Shown here in pieces: positions 55,838 through 64,000 of a stretch of DNA of 64,000 nt. Source of the DNA: Leeuwenhoekiella aestuarii. Its GTDB lineage: Bacteria > Bacteroidota > Bacteroidia > Flavobacteriales > Flavobacteriaceae. The notes beneath the pieces were generated by a model. The model was not told the DNA's origin, ran no database searches, and saw only the letters and a program-made list of their open reading frames with translations. The DNA is taken from positions 248,001-312,000 of the forward strand of contig NZ_QOVJ01000001.1 of the NCBI RefSeq assembly GCF_004104055.1, read 5' to 3'. Position 1 is the stretch's first letter; each line of letters starts with the position of its first letter. The translations under genes were made by a program, and so were the position numbers.

Positions 55838-56629
55838 CTATTCTTCTTCGTCGTTAGCTACAGCTTTTTTAGCTTTTGCCTTTGCAGGCTTAGCAGCTTT
55901 GTCAGCTTTTTTAGCGTCTCCAGACTTTTCTTTCCCAGCTTTACGCTCAGAAAGACCTCCTACGATAGCATTAGCAACGTTAGAAATGATTTTCTCAATA
56001 GATTTAGAAGCATCATCATTAGATGGGATAGCATAATCAACCTGACGTGGATCAGAGTTGGTATCAACCATCGCAAAGATTGGAATGTTTAATTTTTGAG
56101 CTTCTTTAATCGCAATGTGTTCACGCTTAATATCAACTACAAACAAAGCTCCTGGTAGACGTGTCATATCTTCGATAGAACCTAAGTTCTTCTCTAATTT
56201 GTCACGCATACGGTTCATTTGTAATTGCTCTTTTTTAGACAAGCTATCAAAGCGACCGTCTTGTTTCATACGATCTACAGTTTGCATTTTCTTAACCGCC
56301 TTACGTATAGTTACAAAGTTAGTCAACATACCTCCAGGCCATCTTTCTGTGATGTAAGGCATTTTTGCACGACCTGCGTGATCTGCAACTATTTCTTTAG
56401 CTTGTTTTTTGGTAGCTACAAAAAGTATTTTTCTACCTGAAGCTGCAATTTTAGCTAGAGCTTCTGAAGCTTCGCTTAATTTAGCAGCAGTTTTGTATAG
56501 ATTGATGATGTGAATACCATTACGCTCCATATAGATATATGGTGCCATGTTTGGATCCCATCTTCTGGTAAGGTGACCAAAGTGTACACCTGCATCCAGT
56601 AAATCCTTTACATTTTCTGTTTTTGCCAT
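55838..56629 (-). CDS. rpsB: 30S ribosomal protein S2
   Basis: The start is set at the ATG at 56627-56629 (263 residues), giving the normal N-terminus MAKTENVKDLLDAGVHFGH; the longer frame adds a non-conserved leader. Conserved segments are TRRWDPNMAPYIYMERNGIH, FVATKKQAKEIV, ITERWPGGMLTNF, and LPGALFVVDIKREHIA. The C-terminal 30 residues are Lys/Ala-rich. It is the third gene of rplM-rpsI-rpsB-tsf, 193 bases after rpsI. The leader holds a small hairpin at 56720-56735 (TCCCAA/TTGGGA), where autoregulation by S2 could act. Confidence 0.97.
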   Translation of the reverse strand: MAKTENVKDLLDAGVHFGHLTRRWDPNMAPYIYMERNGIHIINLYKTAAKLSEASEALAKIAASGRKILFVATKKQAKEIVADHAGRAKMPYITERWPGGMLTNFVTIRKAVKKMQTVDRMKQDGRFDSLSKKEQLQMNRMRDKLEKNLGSIEDMTRLPGALFVVDIKREHIAIKEAQKLNIPIFAMVDTNSDPRQVDYAIPSNDDASKSIEKIISNVANAIVGGLSERKAGKEKSGDAKKADKAAKPAKAKAKKAVANDEEE

Positions 56630-56822
56630 TTTTAAATTTAGTTTACGTTCCCGTTCTAGTAGCAATATGCAAGTGGTCTTCTAATGAATCGCCAAGCACA
56701 TTTAGATGCTAAACTAATTTCCCAACGTATTGGGACAAGGACATTATTTTAAAATTAATTTCTTTTCGCTTTCAAAAATCTGATGCAATATAAATTGCAA
56801 AAGAATTGAAACACGATTGTTG

Positions 56823-57209
56823 TTAACGTTTTGAGAATTGGAATTTCTTACGCGCTTTCTTCTGACCGAATTTCTTACGCTCTACCATTCTTGGATCTCT
56901 AGTTAACAGACCTTCAGGCTTAAGAATAAGTCTGTTTTCTGCATCTAGCTCGCACATTGCTCTAGAAAGAGCAAGACGTACAGCCTCTGCCTGACCTGTG
57001 ATACCTCCACCGTATACATTCACTTTAATGTCAAAGTTTTTGTCATTTTCAGTCATTACTAATGGCTGATTAACTTTGTACTGTAAAGTACCTGTAGTAA
57101 AGTAGTTGTTAAGCTCACGTTTGTTGATCGTGATGTTACCAGAACCAGGAGCTAAATAAACACGAGCAACAGCCGTTTTTCTACGACCAATTTTGTGAAT
57201 TACTTCCAT
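56823..57209 (-). CDS. rpsI: 30S ribosomal protein S9
   Basis: S9 is a 128-residue small-subunit protein. The N-terminus HKIGRRKTAVARVYLAPG, the middle NVYGGGITGQAEAVRLALSRA and the C-terminus KKFGQKKARKKFQFSKR, ending in the conserved SKR that contacts the P-site tRNA, are all present. It starts right after the stop of rplM, the usual bacterial order. Confidence 0.98.
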   Translation of the reverse strand: MEVIHKIGRRKTAVARVYLAPGSGNITINKRELNNYFTTGTLQYKVNQPLVMTENDKNFDIKVNVYGGGITGQAEAVRLALSRAMCELDAENRLILKPEGLLTRDPRMVERKKFGQKKARKKFQFSKR

Positions 57210-57665
57210 TTACTTAAGTTCGTTAATGTTAATTGCTTTAGGTTTTTGCGCTTCCTGCCCGTGATCTGCACCGGCATAAACCTTTAAATTGCGATAAATC
57301 GCACTACCTAATTTGTTTTTAGGTAACATTCCTTTTACTGCATTTTCTACGAGACGCGCAGGGTCTTTACCGTACAATTCTTTGGCAGTTAGGCTTCTTT
57401 GACCACCAGGATAGCCCGTATGACGGATGTAAGATTTAGAATCCCACTTCTTTCCTGTTAAGTTGATTTTAGAGGCATTGATAACAATCACATTGTCTCC
57501 GCAATCAACGTGTGGTGTGTAGTTAGGCTTGTACTTTCCGCGCAAGAATTTTGCAACGATAGTAGACATGCGACCCAACGTTTGTCCTTCAGCATCAATA
57601 ACAACCCACTCCTTATTAACGGTGTTCTTGTTGGCAGATACTGTTTTGTAACTTAATGTGTCCAC
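57210..57665 (-). CDS. rplM: 50S ribosomal protein L13
   Basis: L13 is a 151-residue large-subunit protein. Conserved parts are WVVIDAEGQTLGRMSTIVA, LRGKYKPNYTPHVDCGD and NVIVINASKINLTGKKW, then KGMLPKNKLG and YRNLKVYAG. It heads the rplM-rpsI(-rpsB-tsf) block and has a full consensus promoter about 70 bases upstream. The leader between is long enough for a regulatory structure: CCTG and CAGG arms frame about 30 bases at 57695-57730. Confidence 0.98.
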   Translation of the reverse strand: MDTLSYKTVSANKNTVNKEWVVIDAEGQTLGRMSTIVAKFLRGKYKPNYTPHVDCGDNVIVINASKINLTGKKWDSKSYIRHTGYPGGQRSLTAKELYGKDPARLVENAVKGMLPKNKLGSAIYRNLKVYAGADHGQEAQKPKAININELK

Positions 57666-57732
57666 ACTGTTTTATTTAATTATTAAACATTCCATTTCCT
57701 GCTCTCGACACTCACGCGTGAAAACAGGGGTG

Positions 57733-57763
57733 CAAATGTACAACTATATATTAATATAGCAAA
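57733..57763 (-). promoter_or_regulatory. Promoter of the rplM-rpsI operon
   Basis: On the minus strand TTTG, 19 bases, then TACATTTG: a complete match to the Bacteroidetes promoter consensus, 68 bases before the rplM ATG. Confidence 0.85.
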
Positions 57764-58247
57764 CGGTGATTTTCGAATTTTTTCTTGACATAAGTTTCAG
57801 GCAAATAAGAGCTTACCTAAATTAATATTTAAAAATAATTTAAGACCAATAGCTACAGATACAAATCAACTTATACACTTGTTTTAAAATTGCCACAGCC
57901 ACTTAACTATTTTCAAACCAAAAAAGAAAGAACTCACGTAAGACAATTACCTTTTATCACAATTGATTTTATCATTTATTACATAATAAGAACAGCACAA
58001 ATACCATACAACAAACACGATATCATCTTTTTACTTGTATAAATAATCCTTTTGTAACAACTATTAATTGTCGATAAATTGATTTAAACAACATTTTTTA
58101 GTTAAAAAAACAATTTTTATTCAGTTTTAAGATCAAAACACACAACCAATTAATACTTTTTAATAATAATTCAATCAAATTGATTATTTATCAATTCTGC
58201 ACTATCATTTAATCTACATTTCGGCCTTATAACCAAAACATGTTTAA
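57764..58247. other. Long AT-rich spacer upstream of susC
   Basis: About 480 bases with no credible gene. It is very AT-rich and carries an inverted repeat AATTGAT-n5-ATCAATT at 58178-58196 and a palindrome AAACATGTTT at 58236-58245, just before the susC start. No TAnnTTTG is found on the plus strand, so susC may need an alternative sigma factor or activator, but no such protein is visible nearby. Confidence 0.5.
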
Positions 58248-61200
58248 ATGATAAAAAAATTATTATTTAGTTTTTTACTGTGCGCTATAGGCTTAAGCTC
58301 TTATGCTCAACAGAAAACCATCACCGGCACCGTTATTGGATCTGACGGTATACCCTTGCCAGGCGTGAATGTGGTAGTCAAAAATGCCGCTAACCGTGGA
58401 GCTCAAACTGATTTTGACGGGAAATTCTCAATTGCAGCGTCCCCGGAAGAAACTTTAGTGTTCTCATTCTTAGGTTTTGAATCGACTGAACGTGTGGTAG
58501 GACAAAGCTCTGTAATAAACATTACTTTAAACCCAAGCACCGAATCTCTTGACGAAGTGGTGGTCGTAGGGTATGGCGTTCAGCGAAAGTCAGATTTAAC
58601 GGCATCTGTATCTCAGGTAAAAGGAGAGGCCATTGCAGACCTTGTTACTCCAAGTTTTGAATCGCAACTTGCAGGACGTGCAGCCGGTGTACAAATAACA
58701 ACTCAAACAGGTATCATAGGTGACACTCCTCGTTTTAGAATACGAGGTATTGCTTCTATTGATTCTGGCACATACCCATTAGTTGTTGTGGATGGTATCC
58801 CCATTGCAACAGGAGGCCAAGGAGGTTATGCCTCTTCAAATGCTCTGGGTGACATAAACCCTGCAGATATCGAATCGATTGATATTTTAAAAGACGGTTC
58901 TGCTACTGCAATTTATGGATCGCGTGCTGCTAATGGCGTTGTATTAATTACTACCAAAAAAGGAAAAGTTGGTAAGATCAGCACCAATTATAATGTAACT
59001 GTTGGTTTCGCGAGACCAGTAAGTCAATTTGACCTACTAGGCGCAGCCGACTTTGTAACCATCAGTAATGAAAAAAGATCAAACCGAAACCAATCAGATT
59101 GGGCAGCCGGTACTGAAGTAAATACAAACTGGCAGGATTTAGTTCTTAATGATAATGCATTTCAACAAGATCACAACCTTTCCTTTTCTGGTGGGACTGA
59201 AAATTTAAAATATTACCTGTCTTTAGGATTCACAGAACAAGAAAGCGTTGCTAAGCCCAATGAATTTACACGATTCACATACCGTGCAAATGCCGAACAG
59301 AAAATCAAAGACTGGGTATCTATAGGCGCTAATGCAGGTATTACACAATCTGAATATTTTGGATTGAACGTGGGCACCAACTCTCTTTCCGGAAACGTTT
59401 TTAACGCTACCCGTCAACATCCTAACGTATCGCCTTATGACGCCAATGACCCTACTGGTTACAATTTGGATGATACTTTTCCGGATCGCATGGGACGCGG
59501 CACCAACTTGGAGACCGTAGGAGACAACATTCCTAACATTATTTTTGTAATAGAAAATAACAAATATGCCACAAAAATAAACCGATTGATCGGTAATACC
59601 TATCTTGACATTAAGCCAGTTTCTACCTTAAACTTCAGAACACAAATCAGTGTAGACAAGGCATTATCAAATGGCTATCTTTTCTGGAGCCCAATACACG
59701 GAGATGGTCGAGGTTCAAACGGGCGGGTTCAAAATAACAGTTTGGACGAAACTACTTGGAACTGGCAAAACGTTTTAAGCTATAATGAAACCTATGCGGA
59801 TGCTCATAATATAAGCGTTACTCTTGTAAACGAATATCAAAAAACCAGAAGTCAAAGCTTCTTTGGTACCGGAACCGATTTAAGTAACGAATTCTTCGGC
59901 ACCAACCTTATTACAGACTCTTACGGTGTTCAAGGTTCTGGCGGGGGTATTACCGAAAATGGTCTTATCTCCTATGCTGCTCGTCTTTCTTATAATTTTA
60001 AGGAACGCTACTATCTTCAAGGGACTATACGTCGTGACGGCCTCTCAAGACTAAGCTCAGATACCCGCTATGGTAATTTCCCGGGAGCTTCGGTTGGCTG
60101 GAGAATAAGCGAAGAACCTTTTATGGAAGGTATTAAACATGTGATCTCTGAATTAAAATTAAGAGGTTCTTATGGAAAAGTAGGCAACACAGATATTGGA
60201 AATTATCCTTATCTAGGTCTTTACGCTCCAGCGCCCTATGCAGCAAATAATGGAATTGGTTATTCACAGTTTGGAAACAACACCTTACAATGGGAAACTA
60301 GCGCTAAATATGATGCCGGTTTTGACCTATCACTGTTGAGAAACAAAATAAACTTTAGTTTTGATTACTTTCTTAACGATATTGATGGCCTAATACTTGA
60401 CGTGGAAACACCTCAATCTTTTGGTGTTCCTAACAACAGCTATAGAGCTAACATTGGTCAGATTGAAAACAGTGGTTTAGAGTTTACCGTAGATGCGCGT
60501 ATTATTGATTCAGATTTCACATGGAATGTAGGCGCTAACATCTCATTTATTGAGAATGAGATCATAAGTCTTGTTAATGGCGCAGATCGTATCTCCAGTA
60601 CTAATAACACGATAAACCGCGAAGGTGAGTCCATAAATTCAATTTACGGATACCGTTATTATGGTGTCAACCCTTCAAACGGGAATCCTGTTTACTATAA
60701 AGCAGACGGAAGTCTTGTACAGGGGAATCTGCCCGGAGCCAGTTATTCAGTTTTTGACCCGGCAAATCCGGCAGATGTATCAACTGCAGCAGCATTAAGC
60801 GCCACTGATGACCGCTCCATTATAGGAAGATCACAGCCTAAGTATTTTGGAGGATTTAATTCTAATATGACGTTCAAGAATTTTGATTTAGGTTTCCTAT
60901 TCCGTTTTAGCGGCGGAAATCAGATTTTTAATGCAACCCGCAGAGATTTATTAAATCAAAACTTTACGAACAACAGCACAGAGATTTTAGGAAGATGGCA
61001 AAGTGTGGAAAATCCAGGTGATGGATGGACCCCAAGATTATACGCTTCTACAAATACCACAACAAACCTAACTTCTACACCTACCACTCGTTTTGTGGAA
61101 GACGCAGATTTCATTAAGCTTGACAATATTACCTTAGGATACTCCCTACCTATGTCTGAAGCAGAAAAACTTGGTTTAACCAAGCTACGCATTTTCTTAC

Positions 61201-61328
61201 AAGGTCAAAACCTTTGGACGATCACAGATTATAGCGGAGTAGATCCTGAGATGGAAACCGCAGGGGTAGATTTAAATTTAACGCCCAGATCTAGTGTGTT
61301 CTCATTCGGTATTAACTTAGGATTTTAA
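58248..61328 (+). CDS. SusC/RagA-family TonB-linked outer-membrane protein
   Basis: A 1026-residue TonB-dependent receptor that imports a glycan or peptide through the outer membrane with SusD as its lid. It has a signal peptide (ending SSYAQ near residue 21), a carboxypeptidase-regulatory-like domain (residues 25-95, TITGTVIGSDGIPLPGVNVVVK), the SLDEVVVVGYG TonB-box region near residue 100, a plug domain, and a 22-strand beta barrel whose last strand ends in SFGINLGF. It pairs with the SusD gene 11 bases downstream. No glycosidase, sulfatase or regulator is next to it, so the ligand cannot be named. Confidence 0.95.
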   Translation: MIKKLLFSFLLCAIGLSSYAQQKTITGTVIGSDGIPLPGVNVVVKNAANRGAQTDFDGKFSIAASPEETLVFSFLGFESTERVVGQSSVINITLNPSTESLDEVVVVGYGVQRKSDLTASVSQVKGEAIADLVTPSFESQLAGRAAGVQITTQTGIIGDTPRFRIRGIASIDSGTYPLVVVDGIPIATGGQGGYASSNALGDINPADIESIDILKDGSATAIYGSRAANGVVLITTKKGKVGKISTNYNVTVGFARPVSQFDLLGAADFVTISNEKRSNRNQSDWAAGTEVNTNWQDLVLNDNAFQQDHNLSFSGGTENLKYYLSLGFTEQESVAKPNEFTRFTYRANAEQKIKDWVSIGANAGITQSEYFGLNVGTNSLSGNVFNATRQHPNVSPYDANDPTGYNLDDTFPDRMGRGTNLETVGDNIPNIIFVIENNKYATKINRLIGNTYLDIKPVSTLNFRTQISVDKALSNGYLFWSPIHGDGRGSNGRVQNNSLDETTWNWQNVLSYNETYADAHNISVTLVNEYQKTRSQSFFGTGTDLSNEFFGTNLITDSYGVQGSGGGITENGLISYAARLSYNFKERYYLQGTIRRDGLSRLSSDTRYGNFPGASVGWRISEEPFMEGIKHVISELKLRGSYGKVGNTDIGNYPYLGLYAPAPYAANNGIGYSQFGNNTLQWETSAKYDAGFDLSLLRNKINFSFDYFLNDIDGLILDVETPQSFGVPNNSYRANIGQIENSGLEFTVDARIIDSDFTWNVGANISFIENEIISLVNGADRISSTNNTINREGESINSIYGYRYYGVNPSNGNPVYYKADGSLVQGNLPGASYSVFDPANPADVSTAAALSATDDRSIIGRSQPKYFGGFNSNMTFKNFDLGFLFRFSGGNQIFNATRRDLLNQNFTNNSTEILGRWQSVENPGDGWTPRLYASTNTTTNLTSTPTTRFVEDADFIKLDNITLGYSLPMSEAEKLGLTKLRIFLQGQNLWTITDYSGVDPEMETAGVDLNLTPRSSVFSFGINLGF

Positions 61329-61338
61329 TTAGAAACAA

Positions 61339-62937
61339 ATGAAATTAAATATCAAAACAAATTTTAGAAGTAAAGCAGCATTTGTTTTACTATCAGTATC
61401 AAGCTTCAGTTTCACATTAAACTCTTGTAATGAGGGTAATGTATTGGATCTAGAACCTTACAACTCTATTTCAGAAAATGCAGCATTTTCTACAGCAGAT
61501 CTAGTAAAGCTATCTGTAACTGGTCTTTATAATGCAGCAGAGATTGGCGTATACACAGGGGCTGGGAGAGGATATCCATTTGGAGCAGCATTTGTACAAC
61601 AAGGGGATAATCGTGGTGAAGACGTAGTAAATGTTGCTACTTTTTACCAACTTACGTATACAGCAACATACGACCCTACAACTGCCAATAACGTATACTA
61701 TTGGAGCGACACATATCGTCTCATTAATCGCGCTAACATTGTTATTGAAGGCGTACAGGCAGCTTTAGATAATGGTATTATAACCAGTGAAGTTGCCACA
61801 GATTATATAGCTCAAGCTAAATTCTTTAGAGCCGCAGCGCATTTAGAACTATTATTCCATTTTGCAAGACCCTATAATGATACTCCTGATGCAAGCCACC
61901 TTGGAGTGCCTTATAGAGATTTTGCTATTCAAACCGCAGAATCTTTGGATTTAGCACAAGCACAAGGTCGAAATACCGTTGCTGAGTGTTATCAAAGAAT
62001 AATTCAGGATTTTGATGATGCTGAAGATGATTTACTAAGCAAATCAGACCGGGCAAGTGAAGAGGGCTCTACACGAGGAGGTATTGTTCGTGCTACAAAA
62101 GAAGCTGCAATAGCCTTTAAAACAAGAGCTTATTTACATATGAGAAACTGGCAGATGGTAATTACAGAAGGAATGAAACTGAATACAGTTTATACGCTAC
62201 CTGCCGATCCCAATACTACGTTCTCTTCCGGTTATGACAACACAGAATCTGTATTCTCGATGGAACATTCTGAAAACAACAATCCAGGCGTGAATGCTGC
62301 TTTAGCCTCTCAATACAACAGAAGAGGTCTGGTAGTAGTTAGCCCTATTATCTGGAGAAACCCAGCTTGGCTTACAGATGACGAGCGCAGAACCGAAGGC
62401 GGTTTAATAAACACAACTTCAGGAGTGATTTACACAAACAAGTATAAAGATGCTACAAATTATACTGATCCTGCTCCCGTTATTCGTTATGCTGAAGTTC
62501 TTTTGAATATGGCTGAGGCTTATGCAAGATTGAGTCCTGCAAATACGAGTGCAGCTCTCAGTTCACTTAATGCTGTTAGAAATCGTTCACTTGCAAATCC
62601 TGCAACTCAGGCATATGTCGCCGCAGATTTCACCACACCTGCCTCTTTGGTTAACGCTATTATAACAGAACGTAGAATCGAATTTGTAATGGAAGGAAGA
62701 CGCTGGCCAGACATCCACCGTTTACAAAACGATAACCTGGCTCCTGTAAATGGCATTCCTGCAAAAGTTGCCAACGGAACTCCTGCAGAAGCGCTTTACA
62801 CTTTAGGAACCGCATATGACGGTCCTTTGGGAGTTGACGCCGTGCCTTACAACGATTTTAGATTTTTATGGCCTATCCCTCAACAAGAAACAAATAACAA
62901 CCCTACCCTTGCTGCGCAACAGAATCCTGGATGGTAG
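61339..62937 (+). CDS. SusD/RagB-family nutrient-binding lipoprotein
   Basis: A 532-residue outer-membrane lipoprotein that covers the SusC barrel. The lipobox is LNSC with Cys30. The N-terminal helices hold VLDLEPYNSISENAAFSTADL, the TPR region has AAHLELLFHFARPYNDTPDASHLGVPY, and the C-terminal part has the SusD segments RYAEVLLNMAEAYAR and ITERRIEFVMEGRRWPDIHR. It is co-transcribed with susC and ends just before a terminator. Which ligand it binds is not clear from the sequence. Confidence 0.95.
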   Translation: MKLNIKTNFRSKAAFVLLSVSSFSFTLNSCNEGNVLDLEPYNSISENAAFSTADLVKLSVTGLYNAAEIGVYTGAGRGYPFGAAFVQQGDNRGEDVVNVATFYQLTYTATYDPTTANNVYYWSDTYRLINRANIVIEGVQAALDNGIITSEVATDYIAQAKFFRAAAHLELLFHFARPYNDTPDASHLGVPYRDFAIQTAESLDLAQAQGRNTVAECYQRIIQDFDDAEDDLLSKSDRASEEGSTRGGIVRATKEAAIAFKTRAYLHMRNWQMVITEGMKLNTVYTLPADPNTTFSSGYDNTESVFSMEHSENNNPGVNAALASQYNRRGLVVVSPIIWRNPAWLTDDERRTEGGLINTTSGVIYTNKYKDATNYTDPAPVIRYAEVLLNMAEAYARLSPANTSAALSSLNAVRNRSLANPATQAYVAADFTTPASLVNAIITERRIEFVMEGRRWPDIHRLQNDNLAPVNGIPAKVANGTPAEALYTLGTAYDGPLGVDAVPYNDFRFLWPIPQQETNNNPTLAAQQNPGW

Positions 62938-62982
62938 AAATCCCGATTTTGATTTTATAGATTTTTTAAACTAGCCAAAAAA

Positions 62983-63006
62983 CCCGTTTAGCAAATGCTA
63001 AACGGG
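62983..63006. terminator. Bidirectional terminator between susD and polA
   Basis: CCCGTTTAGCA pairs perfectly with TGCTAAACGGG around a two-base centre, with A-rich left and T-rich right sides. It lies between convergent genes. Confidence 0.9.
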
Positions 63007-63030
63007 CTTTTACTTTAGTGAAGTTTTTAA

Positions 63031-64000
63031 TTAATGTGCTTCTAACCAGTTTTCTCCTATACCCAATTCTACATCTAACGGCACGTCCATTTTAAAGGCT
63101 TGTTCCATTTCAGATTTGATCATTTTTTTGACGGCTTCCAGTTCAGGTTTGTAGACATCAAAGACCAATTCATCATGCACCTGAAGCAACATTTTAGTTT
63201 TTAGTTTTTCAGCCTTCAGTTTTTTGTGAATGTTGATCATCGCGATCTTGATGATATCTGCAGCACTACCCTGTATGGGGGCGTTTACCGCATTCCGCTC
63301 TGCGGCACCCCGCACCACAGCATTGCCACTGTTGATGTCTTTTAAATACCGGCGACGCCCTAAAACGGTAGAAACATACCCGTTATCGCGGGCAAAATCT
63401 ACCTGCTCACTCATGTAGTTACGCAGTTTTGGGTAAGTTTTATAATAGGTATCGATCAGGTCTTTTGACTCGCTTCGGGACAAATCGGTTTGATTGCTGA
63501 GGCCAAAAGCCGAAACCCCGTAAATAATTCCAAAATTCACAGTCTTCGCATTACTACGCTGCTCACGAGTTACTTCATCAAGCGGCACATTAAAGACTTT
63601 CGCCGCTGTAGACGCGTGAATATCCTCACCATCCTTAAAGGCCTGCATCATCGTTTCTTCCTGGCTCAACGCCGCTATAATACGCAGTTCAATCTGCGAA
63701 TAATCGGCAGCTAGCAATATGTAATCTTCATTACGCGGAACAAATGCTTTACGCACCTGACGCCCGCGCTCGGTACGAATGGGTATATTCTGCAAATTGG
63801 GGTTGTTTGAACTCAAACGCCCGGTGGCAGCAACTGTTTGCATATAATCGGTATGCACGCGACCTGTATTCGGATCAACCTGAGTAGGTAAAGCGTCTAC
63901 ATAAGTACTTTTCAGTTTTGAAAGTCCGCGATAGTCCAGCACGTGCTGAATGATCTCGTGATCGGGAGCCAGATAGGACAACACATCTTCTGCGGTTGAA
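63031..64000 (-). CDS. polA: DNA polymerase I, C-terminal part
   Basis: The last 322 codons of DNA polymerase I; the N-terminal nuclease domains lie outside the window, and the frame is open to the edge. Motif A is LLAADYSQIELRIIA, motif B is RSNAKTVNFGIIYGVSAFG (with the O-helix Lys and Tyr), and motif C is LLQVHDELVFDV. An earlier segment LKSTYVDALP is the usual thumb/palm entry, and TGRLSSNNPNLQNIPIR is the family's primer-contact segment. This is a normal family A polymerase; no feature suggests a phage enzyme. Confidence 0.97.
   Translation of the reverse strand, partial: STAEDVLSYLAPDHEIIQHVLDYRGLSKLKSTYVDALPTQVDPNTGRVHTDYMQTVAATGRLSSNNPNLQNIPIRTERGRQVRKAFVPRNEDYILLAADYSQIELRIIAALSQEETMMQAFKDGEDIHASTAAKVFNVPLDEVTREQRSNAKTVNFGIIYGVSAFGLSNQTDLSRSESKDLIDTYYKTYPKLRNYMSEQVDFARDNGYVSTVLGRRRYLKDINSGNAVVRGAAERNAVNAPIQGSAADIIKIAMINIHKKLKAEKLKTKMLLQVHDELVFDVYKPELEAVKKMIKSEMEQAFKMDVPLDVELGIGENWLEAH

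Noticed and set aside
56630-56665. Longer RpsB start
   Set aside because: The added residues are not part of S2, and the normal MAKTENV start follows.

Overview
This 64 kb window is a chromosomal segment from a member of the Bacteroidota, most probably a marine-type flavobacterium (family Flavobacteriaceae). The evidence is a SusC/SusD pair, an alternative complex III (ActA-F) feeding a caa3/aa3-type oxidase, DUF2723 and DUF5686 proteins, AT-rich spacers, and promoters of the Bacteroidetes form TTTG-N19-21-TAnnTTTG. Assignment to a genus is not possible from the sequence alone. Gene density is high and most of the window is core metabolism, with no prophage, insertion sequence, CRISPR array or rRNA operon seen.

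Layout. 1-3.2 kb: a minus-strand sugar cluster (SUT/GPH-type symporter, GH100-like glycosidase, PfkB kinase cut by the window edge), probably for sucrose or a related glucoside. 3.3-6.6 kb: ruvB, a cytochrome P450 and queG, tightly packed. 6.7-18.6 kb: one eight-gene respiratory operon, actABCDEF-ctaC-ctaD. 18.8-23.9 kb: a SPOR protein, then rimP-nusA-infB with a terminator-like hairpin in its leader. 24-25.5 kb: a universal stress protein gene broken by an in-frame TGA, a small unknown gene and tRNA-Gln. 25.8-33 kb: a GT117 (DUF2723) protein coupled to a polysaccharide deacetylase, a cysteine-free thioredoxin-fold protein, a surface protein whose signal peptide is interrupted, and a phosphoesterase. 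33-38.4 kb: glycosylasparaginase, a triplicated 121-bp repeat, a retropepsin-like protease, TatD, an acyltransferase, type I asparaginase and tRNA-Ser. 38.4-41.7 kb: an ExbB/ExbD cluster and a PorT-like barrel. 41.7-46.6 kb: PAP2-like protein, RpoN, and a four-gene LuxR-type two-component cluster. 46.9-57.7 kb: asnS, an RND exporter, DUF5686, frr, pyrH, tsf, rpsB, rpsI and rplM. 58.2-62.9 kb: an orphan SusC/SusD pair. 63-64 kb: the 3' part of polA.

How they work together. The act-cta operon is a complete quinol-to-oxygen electron path except for oxidase subunits III/IV. The rimP-nusA-infB and rplM-rpsI-rpsB-tsf-pyrH-frr blocks are the translation and RNA-processing core, and each carries hairpins where attenuation would be expected. 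No wholly new system is convincingly visible. The best leads are the ActC helix-hairpin-helix tail, the rimP leader hairpin, the two separate nonsense codons in otherwise intact genes, the cysteine-free thioredoxin, and the lipoprotein/7TM/HisKA_3/LuxR cluster.
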